Source of the DNA: Desulfobacteraceae bacterium
Lineage (GTDB): Bacteria; Desulfobacterota; Desulfobacteria; Desulfobacterales; Desulfosarcinaceae
NCBI GenBank assembly: GCA_027025615.1
Contig: JALVQM010000223.1
Span: 1 to 15,396, forward strand
Reading direction: 5' to 3'
DNA: 15,396 bases
A model generated the notes under the pieces. That model did no database searches, was not told the origin of the DNA, and saw only the letters and a program-made list of their open reading frames with translations. Position numbers and translations under genes: made by a program. How positions within the stretch are numbered: the first letter of the stretch is position 1; the number at the start of each line of letters is the position of its first letter. Below are positions 7,628 to 14,246 of this stretch, piece by piece.

Positions 7628-7657
7628 TTGATTATCGTTACAATATCTGGTTATAAT
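7628..7657 (+). promoter_or_regulatory. Sigma-70-like promoter
   Basis: TTGATT (7628-7633) and a perfect TATAAT (7652-7657) are spaced by 18 bases. This is the best sigma-70 match noticed in the window. The next supported gene starts 330 bases downstream, so it would produce either a long leader for the DUF3592 gene, a small RNA, or a very short peptide (29 codons from ATG 7677). Confidence 0.55.
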
Positions 7658-7845
7658 ACTAGGATTTCAAAGAGCTATGATCCCTGGCGGAAAGAGCATG
7701 ATGATTTTCGGGCAATTTCAATTGCAAAAACCGGCCAGGATTTTTATCTTATCAGGGATATCCTGATGGCTTGAGAAAAAATGGTGGTTTTCACGGTGTG
7801 AAGACAAACTGTCATGAAAGGACGACTCAAAGGCAACTTCAGGAT

Positions 7846-7866
7846 TTTGTCAAAAGCTGTGACAAA
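7846..7866. promoter_or_regulatory. TTTGTCA/TGACAAA dyad
   Basis: Perfect 7-bp arms at 7846-7852 and 7860-7866 flank a seven-base loop. The dyad abuts the sigma-54-like -24 element, where a bound protein could block polymerase. It is one base off the TGT-N10-ACA spacing of classical NifA sites, so it is not called as one. Confidence 0.4.
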
Positions 7867-7882
7867 CGGCTTACTTGTTGCT
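7867..7882 (+). promoter_or_regulatory. Sigma-54-like promoter before the DUF3592 gene
   Basis: CGGCTTACTTGTTGCT has the invariant GG (7868-7869) and GC (7880-7881) at the correct 12-base distance and a perfect TTGCT -12 element; the -24 part departs from TGGCA at two positions. Transcription would begin near 7893, about 95 bases before the ATG. Bare GG-N10-GC occurs often by chance, so only the extra matches support it. Confidence 0.35.
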
Positions 7883-7987
7883 GTTGATACGGTTAATAAA
7901 TATATTTTATCTGCGGGATAGGGACAGTATTTTCAGCTTAGAAAGCTCAATACTCAAATTTAAAGCAGGTTTTACCGGGGATAAAGC

Positions 7988-8473
7988 ATGGGCAAAGATA
8001 CCGGACTTTCCAAAAAGGATATGTTGGTAGGAATACCGGCGGCATTGGTTTTTGTTATTATTGGATTTGTCCTGGTGTATGTGGGATTTTATTTTTACAA
8101 TGATATCCGGGAAACAAGAAGCAAAGGTATAAAAACAGAAGGCACAATTGTCCGCTATGAACGACGTGGTCCCGGGACGAGTAACCTCCGGGATATGTTT
8201 GCCGTTCCAATAGTTAGATTTTACACCAAAAGTGGTCAAGAGGTAATTGTCGAAGGTAAAGTTGACAACACTTCGGTTTTGCAAAACCTGTGTGAGGCCG
8301 GTGAACAGGTTGAAATAATATATGATCCCGCAAATCCACAACATGCGATAATTAATACCTTCGCCGAGCTGTGGTTTGCGCCCTTGCTTGCATGGCTGGT
8401 GGGGACTGGATTTATTCTCGGCCCGCCATTTACCATTTGGAGAGCCGTCAAGCAGCAAAACCAGTCCAGGTGA
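7988..8473 (+). CDS. DUF3592-like small membrane protein
   Basis: This 161-residue protein has a membrane helix at about 14-36, a beta-rich soluble middle (about 45-115) and a second helix at about 125-147. The middle contains V-R-Y-E-R, then a strand with VRFYTKSGQEV, and ends with EIIYDPANPQHAII, the characteristic YDP-x-NP motif of DUF3592 proteins. The function of the family is not known; such proteins sit in the membrane with the soluble part on one side. The ATG has only a weak ribosome site (CCGGGG). It follows the long repeat-rich interval with two candidate promoters and is separated from the next gene by 150 bases. Confidence 0.75.
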   Translation: MGKDTGLSKKDMLVGIPAALVFVIIGFVLVYVGFYFYNDIRETRSKGIKTEGTIVRYERRGPGTSNLRDMFAVPIVRFYTKSGQEVIVEGKVDNTSVLQNLCEAGEQVEIIYDPANPQHAIINTFAELWFAPLLAWLVGTGFILGPPFTIWRAVKQQNQSR

Positions 8474-8623
8474 TGGCCCGGGGTGTAGGGTTGTCATCAG
8501 GTAACCGCCTGGCCTGGCAGGTATTATTGTAAGGCATTGTTGCCGGGTGCAGGGAATAAGCAGCCTGGCTCCGGTGAGATTGTAATCCGGTTGAAATTTT
8601 CCGGGATGGTAACAGGAGAAATT

Positions 8624-9325
8624 ATGAACGCACATTGGCTCCAGCATGTTCCTTTTGAAGGCCTTGGCAGTATTGAGCCCTGGCTGTTGAAATCAGGGTA
8701 TGGAGTTTCGGTAACACGGTTTTTTGAATCAGACTATTTGCCTGACCTTCAGCAGGTGGATTTGTTGATTGTCATGGGGGGACCAATGAGTGTCAACGAT
8801 GAAGATCAGTTCCCCTGGCTTGTAGAGGAGAAAGCTTTTATTCGGAAAGCCATACATGCAGGCAAACCTGTTTTGGGGGTATGTCTCGGCGCACAGCTGA
8901 TTGCCGAAGCCCTTGGCGCTGCTGTTTATCCAAATTCCGTCAAGGAGATCGGCTGGTTTCCAATAACGGGTATTGAGCCTGCAGAAAATAACACTTTTTG
9001 TTTTCCAAAAGCCCTGGAAGTGTTTCACTGGCATGGGGAAACTTTTGAATTGCCCCCCGGCGCGATCCGGCTTGCAAGCAGCAAAGGGTGTGAAAATCAG
9101 GCATTTCAGTTTAAATCGTCAGTTATGGGACTGCAATTTCATCTTGAAACAACACCTCAATCGGCAGTAAAGATTGTCTCAAATTGCAGAGCGGAGTTAA
9201 AACCATCCAGATACATCCAGTCCGAAGAAAAAATCCTTTCCGTTTCCCCGGAAAAATACAGGAAGATAAATCGATTGATGGAAGACATACTGGACTACTT
9301 GTGCCGGTCAGGAGCCGCAAAATAG
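8624..9325 (+). CDS. Class I glutamine amidotransferase-like protein
   Basis: This 233-residue stand-alone amidotransferase should hydrolyse glutamine to ammonia or act as a related hydrolase. The triad is complete: Cys87 in the nucleophile elbow GVCLGAQLIA, His173 and Glu175 in GLQFHLETTP. MGGPMSVND (51-59) forms the usual oxyanion strand. The N-terminal QHVPFEGLGSIEPWL is typical of the GMP-synthase-like stand-alone group. The reading frame is open upstream to a TTG at 8537, but ATG 8624 has AGGAG five bases before it and matches the family start. No synthase partner lies next to it, so the acceptor substrate is unknown. The C-terminal 35 residues are basic and not conserved as far as can be seen. 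Confidence 0.88.
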   Translation: MNAHWLQHVPFEGLGSIEPWLLKSGYGVSVTRFFESDYLPDLQQVDLLIVMGGPMSVNDEDQFPWLVEEKAFIRKAIHAGKPVLGVCLGAQLIAEALGAAVYPNSVKEIGWFPITGIEPAENNTFCFPKALEVFHWHGETFELPPGAIRLASSKGCENQAFQFKSSVMGLQFHLETTPQSAVKIVSNCRAELKPSRYIQSEEKILSVSPEKYRKINRLMEDILDYLCRSGAAK

Positions 9326-9370
9326 ACTAAGGATTCCCTGACAAGCCGCCGATACCTGCCCTTGCCATGG

Positions 9371-9408
9371 CCCTGCCGACCCTGCCGAGCGTTACCGGGC
9401 GTTACCAA
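9371..9408 (+). repeat. Short tandem repeats upstream of the UspA-like gene
   Basis: CCCTGCCGA occurs twice in tandem (9371-9379, 9380-9388) and is followed by two 10-base units, GCGTTACCGG and GCGTTACCAA (9389-9398, 9399-9408). The 10-base spacing equals about one helical turn. They lie about 100 bases upstream of a sigma-54-like promoter, where activator sites are usually found; that link is inference. Confidence 0.5.
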
Positions 9409-9433
9409 CCCTGTGGTTTACAAGAAACTCCCA

Positions 9434-9469
9434 GTTCCGGGAACACGTTATAGTATACTGATATATCAG
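9434..9469. promoter_or_regulatory. Two palindromes upstream of the UspA-like gene
   Basis: GTTCCGGGAAC (9434-9444) is a perfect 11-base palindrome and CTGATATATCAG (9458-9469) a perfect 12-base one. Between them are two -10-like hexamers, TATAGT and TATACT (9449-9459), without a clear -35. The spacing is suitable for a sigma-70 operator or for an enhancer site 40-70 bases upstream of the sigma-54-like promoter. Confidence 0.4.
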
Positions 9470-9503
9470 CAAAAATCTTTTCAGAGGCTTTTCTTGTATT
9501 CTT

Positions 9504-9520
9504 CTGGCATTGATTATGCT
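9504..9520 (+). promoter_or_regulatory. Sigma-54-like promoter before the UspA-like gene
   Basis: C-TGGCATTGATTATGCT fits YTGGCAYR-N4-TTGCW well: the -24 element TGGCAT is perfect, and the -12 element is ATGCT instead of TTGCT. The GG (9506-9507) and GC (9518-9519) are at the required distance. Transcription would begin near 9531, giving a leader of about 78 bases. A sigma-54 activator gene lies about 2-3 kb to the right. Confidence 0.5.
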
Positions 9521-9608
9521 CTTACATCTGTTCAGGAAAATTCTCCGTTGAGCAAATATCGACCGACAGGTCCGTAATAGTTTAACAATCAACAAAGGAG
9601 GAAGGCTC

Positions 9609-10064
9609 ATGTATAAAAGAATTCTTTTTGGTACTTGTCTGACAGAATACTGTGATCATATCTTTCGTTTTGCCCTCAAAATGGCCATGGAAAACGACGC
9701 AAAACTTTGGATATACCATGGCCTGGGGCGAATAAACCAGGATGCAGAAAAGGTCCTTGAGGCCATAAAAGAGGCTGAAAAACGTGTTGAGGAAGCATAT
9801 GTGACCGAGATGCGCAGTAAGGGTTTTAACGATTACATGATTAATGTTTCTGATGGAGACGTGGTCAGTGAATTGGTAAAACTTGCCAGGAATGCAAAAA
9901 TAGACGTACTTGTGATGGGTACTTCCACACAGGCACCCCTTGGAACCGGTGAAAGCGTTAACGTAGGGCCCTTGGGGCCGGTAACCGCTGATACTATTCT
10001 TTGGGCTCCGTGCCCCGTGTTGGTTGTTCCGCCGGCCTTGATTCCAGGCCTGGCCCGTTATTGA
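9609..10064 (+). CDS. Universal stress protein family (UspA-like)
   Basis: This 151-residue single-domain protein has the UspA fold: strand 1 YKRILFGTC, the helix with FRFALKMA, a long charged helix (about 46-72), the strand IDVLVMGTS (97-105) and the C-terminal WAPCPVLVVPP. The nucleotide loop is altered: the usual G-2x-G-9x-G-S/T pattern here begins GTSTQAPLGTGE and is longer, so ATP binding is uncertain. The ribosome site AAAGGAGGA precedes the ATG at good distance, pointing to strong translation. A good sigma-54-like promoter and two palindromes lie upstream. Family members bind nucleotides or act as stress chaperones; the role here is not known. Confidence 0.85.
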   Translation: MYKRILFGTCLTEYCDHIFRFALKMAMENDAKLWIYHGLGRINQDAEKVLEAIKEAEKRVEEAYVTEMRSKGFNDYMINVSDGDVVSELVKLARNAKIDVLVMGTSTQAPLGTGESVNVGPLGPVTADTILWAPCPVLVVPPALIPGLARY

Positions 10065-10114
10065 ATCGATTCCGGGCGTGGTTCAATAATGGGGGGCTCC
10101 GGGTTCAGCTTGGA

Positions 10115-10162
10115 TTTTGCATGCCGGCTCCCTGGCCTGTTTGTCGGGCCCGGCATGCAAAA
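10115..10162. repeat. Perfect 13-bp inverted repeat
   Basis: TTTTGCATGCCGG (10115-10127) is exactly inverted at 10150-10162 around 22 bases. The stem is GC-rich in its inner half and each arm itself holds GCATGC. On the plus strand the stem ends in AAAA, so it is not a usual rho-independent terminator; a protein site or a remnant of a small repeat element is more likely. Confidence 0.7.
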
Positions 10163-10367
10163 ACTTATAGTTAAATTTACCGGTGAATTGCAAAGGTCAA
10201 TCGAGACGGATACAATACAACCCCGGGGGGGCTTGCCGGTTGAGAAAATTGTTTGCTCTGGCGTTAAGGTGACACAAGGTAACGTTACCAGCATGCAGGG
10301 ATTTTTTGTTTACCATCAACAGGCTGTTGAAGAACGTAGTGAGCTGAGTTTGGACAAGACAAAATAA
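10155..10367 (+). CDS. Doubtful small ORF, possibly a decayed ubiquitin-like protein
   Basis: The opening would encode 70 residues beginning MQKLIVKFTGELQRSIETDT, which by eye resembles the first strand-turn-helix of MoaD/ThiS-like proteins (K-x-x-V-K-F-x-G-E-L). The rest does not look like that family and no C-terminal GG is present. The start lies within an inverted repeat and has no clear ribosome site, and the last 16 codons lie in the palindromic element. A run of CCCCGGGGGGG near codon 23 could mark a frameshift. It may be a pseudogene or noise. Confidence 0.2.
   Translation: MQKLIVKFTGELQRSIETDTIQPRGGLPVEKIVCSGVKVTQGNVTSMQGFFVYHQQAVEERSELSLDKTK
10278..10289. promoter_or_regulatory. 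Palindrome GGTAACGTTACC
   Basis: This perfect 12-base palindrome shares CGTTACC with the tandem repeats at 9389-9408. It lies about 195 bases before the ABM gene. A common binding protein for both sites is possible but not shown. Confidence 0.35.
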
Positions 10368-10456
10368 GGCAAAAGACCGGAGTTAGCATATCGCAAATCG
10401 GTCTCTTGACTGAATTTAAACCGGCAAATGCCAAGCGGTGTAGTTTTTGACAGCTT
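10320..10456. mobile_element. MITE-like palindromic element, diverged copy 2
   Basis: Read on the plus strand, this stretch aligns along its outer parts with the reverse complement of the element at 7298-7439. The left end CAGGCTGTTGAAGAACGT differs at one position in the first 18. The right end shares CCAAGCG, TAGTTTTT and ACAGC in the same order. The length (137 versus 142) and the central position of the hairpin (AGACCG/CGGTCT, 10374-10379 and 10399-10404) agree. The centre differs in sequence but still pairs. It ends about 15 bases before the ribosome site of the ABM gene and would lie in its leader. Confidence 0.6.
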
Positions 10457-10483
10457 TTTAAGGATGATAAAAGGAGGGAAGTT

Positions 10484-10804
10484 ATGGCGGTTGAAATATT
10501 TATCAGGCGCAGATTCAGACCAGAGCGGGCCGGTGAGCTTGCTCCGATAATAGTCAAGCTAAGGTCGCTGGCGACAATGCAGCCAGGTTATATATCCGGT
10601 GAAACGTTAAAATGTATAGAGCCTCCGGGCAGAAATGAATATCTGGTTAGAAGTACATGGAGGTCGGTGGAAGATTGGAAAAAATGGCTGCACAGCCCTG
10701 AAAGAATGACTTTGCAAAGCCAGATTGATTTGATTTTAAAGGATGAAACAGAGTACCTGATTTATGAACCGCTTGTCGGCGGGATTATGCCGAAACCATC
10801 TTGA
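10484..10804 (+). CDS. Antibiotic biosynthesis monooxygenase (ABM) domain protein
   Basis: This 106-residue protein has the dimeric ferredoxin-like alpha/beta fold of the ABM family. Strand 1 is VEIFIRRRF, followed by the helix ELAPIIVKLRSLATMQPGYISGETL, the strand NEYLVRSTWRSVEDWKKWLHSPER and the final helix plus YLIYEPLVGG. The W-x-S-x-x-D-W-x-x-W segment is the recognisable part. Members act as small oxygenases, heme-degrading proteins or unknown redox proteins; in an anaerobe the reaction is unclear, and the family name should not be read as antibiotic synthesis. The ribosome site AGGAGGG is strong, and a palindromic repeat lies directly upstream. Confidence 0.8.
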   Translation: MAVEIFIRRRFRPERAGELAPIIVKLRSLATMQPGYISGETLKCIEPPGRNEYLVRSTWRSVEDWKKWLHSPERMTLQSQIDLILKDETEYLIYEPLVGGIMPKPS

Positions 10805-10947
10805 TAGTGCTTTACAGAGGCGTTTTTCAGGATGCATGGCGAATATCTCAACCGGCCTGGAAGGCGCAGGGTAATTACTGTTGCACCACCATTTTTTTAA
10901 GTGCTCTGCTGGAGCCTTGCAGATGGTGTATATGGGGAGAGACAGTC

Positions 10948-11358
10948 ATGAAGATTGCCGTGGCAACAGATGATACAATCAATATCAGGAAAGGTTTTTT
11001 TGGACGCAGCGCATACTTTCGGGTAATTGAATTTCTGAACGGATCGATCACCGGGAGCGAAAACAGGCTCAATCCTTATGCTGCTGATGTTCCCGGCCGT
11101 CCCGGAAGTCAGACACACAAGATAGTTGAGCTTCTGGATGATTGTGAACTGTTCATGGGCAGCAGTATGGCAAAAGAAGCGCTCCCCATTCTCAAGGCCC
11201 ACAAAATAGATTGCATAATTACTGACCAGGAAGTAGTCGACCTGGCAGTGCAGCTGTACCTTGACGGTGATGAAGATAGCTTCAAGTATTATGACCCTGA
11301 AAAAGATGATTTCAGGCCATGCGCCGAAAGGGTTTTGAAAATAGCTGCCGACAGGTGA
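10948..11358 (+). CDS. NifX/NifB-family Fe-Mo cofactor-type protein
   Basis: This 136-residue protein belongs to the dinitrogenase iron-molybdenum cofactor family by its start MKIAVATDD, the F-G-R-S-x-Y-F-x-V segment, the SQTHKIVELLDDCELFMGSSM stretch and ITDQEVVDLAVQLYLDG. These proteins have a ribonuclease-H-like fold and bind metal clusters. Most members outside nif operons are of unknown function, and no nitrogenase genes are in the window. The frame is open to 10801, but the ATG at 10948 has GGGGAG eight bases before it and begins the family signature. It is followed after 15 bases by the convergent sigma-54 activator gene, and a 143-base gap separates it from the ABM gene. Confidence 0.85.
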   Translation: MKIAVATDDTINIRKGFFGRSAYFRVIEFLNGSITGSENRLNPYAADVPGRPGSQTHKIVELLDDCELFMGSSMAKEALPILKAHKIDCIITDQEVVDLAVQLYLDGDEDSFKYYDPEKDDFRPCAERVLKIAADR

Positions 11359-11373
11359 CCGTCTGAGGCTGGA

Positions 11374-12897
11374 TTATCTAAAATCTTTATAATTTATGCC
11401 GTATCTACGGGCCTTGTACCCGAATTTGCGCACTGTTGTGCGCAGGAACCGGGCGGCCAGGGTAATGTTGCCTCGGGTGTTCTTCATGGCGTCGATCAAC
11501 ATTTCCCTTTCAAGGTTAGCAACTGCTTCTTCTAATGAGAGCTGGGGCAAGGTGCCTGACTCCTTGCCGGTTTGCAGGGTTGGTGGCAGGTGGTAGCTAT
11601 GGATCACCCCTACGTCACAGAGCAGCACGGCCCTTTCAATGCAATTTTCAAGTTCCCGTACGTTACCGGGCCAATGATAAGCCATTAACATGTCGATGGC
11701 CGGGGTAGAAAATCGCCTGATCGGCTTGTCGTTCTCCTTGGCGTATTTTTCAAGGAAATAGTCAGCCAGCAGCAGGATGTCTGTTTTCCGTTCCCGCAAA
11801 GGGGGCATGTAAATCGGGAAAACGTTCAACCGGTAGTACAGGTCGCCCCGGAAGCTGCCTTCTTCCACCGCCTGTTCCAGATTTTTATTGGTGGCGGCGA
11901 TGATGCGCACATCCACCTTGATAGTTCGGTGGCCGCCAACCCGTTCGAATTCCTTTTCCTGTAAAACACGTAAAAGATTGGCCTGGACGTCCAGTCCGAT
12001 TGAGCCGATTTCATCCAGAAATACTGTGCCTTTGTGGGCCATTTCAAATTTACCTTTTTTTTGCCTTATGGCACCGGTAAATGCGCCTTTTTCATGACCG
12101 AACAGCTCGCTTTCAATCAGGTTGGACGGAATAGCAGCGCAGTTCACCTTGACAAAGGGTCCCCTGGCCCGGGGGCTGTTGTAATGGACTGAATTGGCCA
12201 CAAGTTCCTTGCCGGTACCACTTTCTCCCCGAATCAGTACTGTTGCGTTGCTGCGACATACCTGGGATATCATCTGGAAAACTTCCCGCATCTTGTTGCT
12301 GTTGCCGACGATGTTGGTTATGCGGTATTTGTTTTCCAGTTCCCTGCGCAGGCGTTTGTTTTCTTCGCGCAGCTTTTCCTTTTCGATTTGGATGGTTTCC
12401 AGGTTGATAACATGCTGGGCGATCATCGTGGCAACCACCGACAGGAGTTTACGGCCCTCTTTGAGGGGATAGTCTGGGTCGAAAGGGCGGTCAACACTCA
12501 AGGCCCCGATGACCTGTTTGCCTTTTTTAATTGGTACACATATAAACGACAATTCTTTGATGTGCTTTGATTTACGTGTTTTGGTACGATCAAGGAAAAG
12601 GGGCTCTTCACTGATTTTAGGGATGGCTACCGCCTTGCCGGTCTGAATTACCCGGCCGGTTATTCCCTCGCCTAGTTTGTATTTGACCTTTTCCATGGTA
12701 ACCGGAGACAGGCTGTGGGCTACCTCTATGCTGATTTCATCACGCAGTGGATTTAATATGGAAACCGTGCCCCGGACCATGTTCATTGAATTGGACAGTA
12801 TGTCCAGGACCTTGTAAAGAGACTTCTTAAGCTCAAGGTGCTCGTTTAGGGCCTTGCTGATTTCGTATAAAAGAGTTACTTCTTCAATGCGCTTCAA
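11374..12897 (-). CDS. NifA-like sigma-54-dependent activator (GAF, AAA+, Fis HTH)
   Basis: This 507-residue protein is an enhancer-binding activator of sigma-54 polymerase. A GAF sensor domain spans about 10-170, a charged coiled coil about 168-193, and the AAA+ domain about 195-430. The AAA+ domain shows Walker A GESGTGKE (224-231), the sigma-54 contact loop GAFTGA (271-276), Walker B VFLDE (292-296) and the LYYRLNVF sensor region (353-360). A Fis-type HTH (NITLAARFLRTTVRKFGYKARRYGI) lies at the end. The start is TTG at 12897 with AGGAGG five bases before it; the frame is open upstream to 12942, but that extension would include the ribosome site. It resembles NifA without the Cys-rich linker of oxygen-sensitive NifA. 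The GAF ligand is unknown. Confidence 0.9.
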   Translation of the reverse strand: MKRIEEVTLLYEISKALNEHLELKKSLYKVLDILSNSMNMVRGTVSILNPLRDEISIEVAHSLSPVTMEKVKYKLGEGITGRVIQTGKAVAIPKISEEPLFLDRTKTRKSKHIKELSFICVPIKKGKQVIGALSVDRPFDPDYPLKEGRKLLSVVATMIAQHVINLETIQIEKEKLREENKRLRRELENKYRITNIVGNSNKMREVFQMISQVCRSNATVLIRGESGTGKELVANSVHYNSPRARGPFVKVNCAAIPSNLIESELFGHEKGAFTGAIRQKKGKFEMAHKGTVFLDEIGSIGLDVQANLLRVLQEKEFERVGGHRTIKVDVRIIAATNKNLEQAVEEGSFRGDLYYRLNVFPIYMPPLRERKTDILLLADYFLEKYAKENDKPIRRFSTPAIDMLMAYHWPGNVRELENCIERAVLLCDVGVIHSYHLPPTLQTGKESGTLPQLSLEEAVANLEREMLIDAMKNTRGNITLAARFLRTTVRKFGYKARRYGINYKDFR

Positions 12898-12985
12898 GGC
12901 GACCTCCTCGGGATAATTTGCTGAATTGAATAAATACAACAAATTTGTAATTCAATACAAGTATAATTTCATTATTGTATTATTT
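12898..12985. promoter_or_regulatory. Divergent promoter region between the activator and dinB
   Basis: The 88 bases are very AT-rich and contain a perfect TATAAT at 12962-12967 on the plus strand, with no good -35. The dyads ATTGAAT/ATTCAAT (12925-12931, 12950-12956) and AATACAA/TTGTATT (12954-12960, 12975-12981) overlap them. On the minus strand TTGTAT and TATTTA are spaced by 18 bases and could serve the activator. No LexA-type box, either Bacillus or proteobacterial, was recognised. Confidence 0.5.
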
Positions 12986-14179
12986 ATGATTCTTCACCTT
13001 GATATGGATGCTTTTTTCGCAGCGGTAGAAAAGCTGGATAATCCAAAGCTGGCGGACAAGTGTGTCATCGTCGGATCTCTTTCCAGGCGAGCTGTTGTGG
13101 CTGCTGCCAGTTACGAAGCACGCAGGTTCGGGGTGCATTCGGCAATGCCGGTTTACCAGGCACTCCAGCTTTGTCCCCAGGCTGTAATAATCCCTCCGCG
13201 CCACAGACGCTATGCTGAGGTTTCCGCCCGGGTGATGGCTTGTCTGGAGACATTTTCTCCTCTGGTTGAACAGGTTTCCATCGATGAAGCCTTTGTTGAT
13301 GTAAGTGGACTGGAAAGACTCCACGGTCCCCTGCAACAGATGGCCCGGGATATGAAGGCTGCCGTCTTTGCCAGGGTTGGGTTGACATGCTCAGTGGGGA
13401 TTGCACCCTGCAAATTTCTGGCAAAAATTGCCTCGGACATGGATAAGCCCGATGGTTTGACAATTATTGATCCGGACCAGTTGGAGGATTTCATTTCCGC
13501 TTTGCCCGTGGCAAAAGTGCCGGGGGTAGGAGACAAGACCCGGCAAGTTCTGTCCGGGATGGGAATTGAAACCCTGGGCCAGCTGAAGCAATGGCCTGAA
13601 AAGGCACTTGTTCAACATTTGGGCAGTTTCGGCCTGAGGTTGGCCAGGTTGAGCCAGGGGCTGGACGATAGCCCTGTCAAACCCCGGCGACCGGTAAAAT
13701 CAGTCAGCCAGGAAACCACCCTTGAAGTCGATTCACGTGACAGGTCCGGGCTGCAAAGGTACCTGCTGATGCATGCCCAGGCAGTAGCCCGCAGTCTGCG
13801 CCGCAAGGATTTACAGGCTGAAAAAGTCTTCCTGAAATTAAAAACCAGTACTTTCAGGCTCTTTACCCGTCAGCGCAAACTGGAGCATCCCACCCAGAGC
13901 GCCAATCACATTTACCGTATCGCGCAAAAACTGCTGGAAGAATTTGAAGACCTGCCTCCCATTAGACTTGTTGGCCTGGGGGTCAGCGTATTACAATCAC
14001 CTTCCTGCTACCAGCCATCGTTGTTCGTCAATCAATACCAGGATGATTTTAAATGGGAAAAAGTAGAGCGGGCCGCCGACCAGGTGATTCAACGTTTCGG
14101 CCGCGGACTGGTAAAACCCGCATCCCTGACCGGTTCAGCCGGAGTTTCCAGCAAAGATCTTGGGAACAAAAACAAATAA
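12986..14179 (+). CDS. dinB: DNA polymerase IV (Y family)
   Basis: This 397-residue translesion polymerase copies past damaged bases. Palm motifs LDMDAFFAAVE (Asp6 and the steric gate Phe11) and SIDEAFVDVSG (Asp100, Glu101) carry the catalytic acids. The fingers show YEARRFGV (43-50), and SVGIAPCKFLAKIASDMDKPDGL follows. The thumb has the helix-hairpin-helix LPVAKVPGVGDKTRQVL, and the little finger runs from about 235 to 340. QPSLF at 343-347 is a good beta-clamp-binding motif, followed by a tail of about 50 residues with ERAADQVIQRFGRG. The frame is open upstream to 12926, but MILHLDMD is the family start. No ribosome site precedes the ATG, and a TATAAT would give a leader of only about 12 bases. 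Confidence 0.95.
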   Translation: MILHLDMDAFFAAVEKLDNPKLADKCVIVGSLSRRAVVAAASYEARRFGVHSAMPVYQALQLCPQAVIIPPRHRRYAEVSARVMACLETFSPLVEQVSIDEAFVDVSGLERLHGPLQQMARDMKAAVFARVGLTCSVGIAPCKFLAKIASDMDKPDGLTIIDPDQLEDFISALPVAKVPGVGDKTRQVLSGMGIETLGQLKQWPEKALVQHLGSFGLRLARLSQGLDDSPVKPRRPVKSVSQETTLEVDSRDRSGLQRYLLMHAQAVARSLRRKDLQAEKVFLKLKTSTFRLFTRQRKLEHPTQSANHIYRIAQKLLEEFEDLPPIRLVGLGVSVLQSPSCYQPSLFVNQYQDDFKWEKVERAADQVIQRFGRGLVKPASLTGSAGVSSKDLGNKNK

Positions 14180-14180
14180 C

Positions 14181-14203
14181 CCGGCATGACAGTTGTCTGC
14201 CGG
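14181..14203 (-). terminator. Possible terminator of the kinase gene
   Basis: CCGGCA and TGCCGG enclose GAC/GTC, giving a 6+3-bp stem with one bulged T and a four-base loop. On the minus strand it is followed by a T-rich run (complement of 14163-14180). It lies 43 bases beyond the end of the minus-strand kinase gene and also next to the dinB stop, so it may act mainly for the minus strand. Confidence 0.45.
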
Positions 14204-14246
14204 TGCATATCGTTGCCCGACAGGTCAGTGAATACGAATGTTCCGC

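Larger units (their letters stand above)
7136..7987. other. 852-bp non-coding, repeat-rich interval
   Basis: No convincing gene was found. An opening on the minus strand (7231-7590) lies wholly inside the palindromic repeats and is probably spurious. The interval contains nested inverted repeats (7167-7577), a 142-bp palindromic element, a small hairpin TTCACC/GGTGAA (7259-7275), a sigma-70-like promoter (7628-7657), a short opening of 29 codons (7677-7766), a 21-bp dyad (7846-7866) and a sigma-54-like promoter (7867-7882). Confidence 0.7.
10065..10483. other. Interval between the UspA-like and ABM genes
   Basis: This 419-base interval contains a 13-bp inverted repeat (10115-10162), a doubtful small ORF (10155-10367), a 12-base palindrome (10278-10289) inside a larger CTGG-CGTTA/TAACG-CCAG dyad (10258-10291) followed by a T-run, and the second palindromic element (10320-10456). 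No strong sigma-70 promoter was noticed. Confidence 0.6.

Noticed and set aside
10115..10162. Inverted repeat as the terminator of the UspA-like gene
   Set aside because: The plus-strand stem is followed by AAAA rather than a T-run.
10421..10436. GG-N10-GC inside palindromic copy 2 as a sigma-54 promoter
   Set aside because: The -12 part is AAGC, and the matching place in copy 1 lacks the GG.
11374..12942. Longer activator reading from TTG 12942
   Set aside because: The extra 15 residues would cover the strong AGGAGG site that fits the TTG at 12897.
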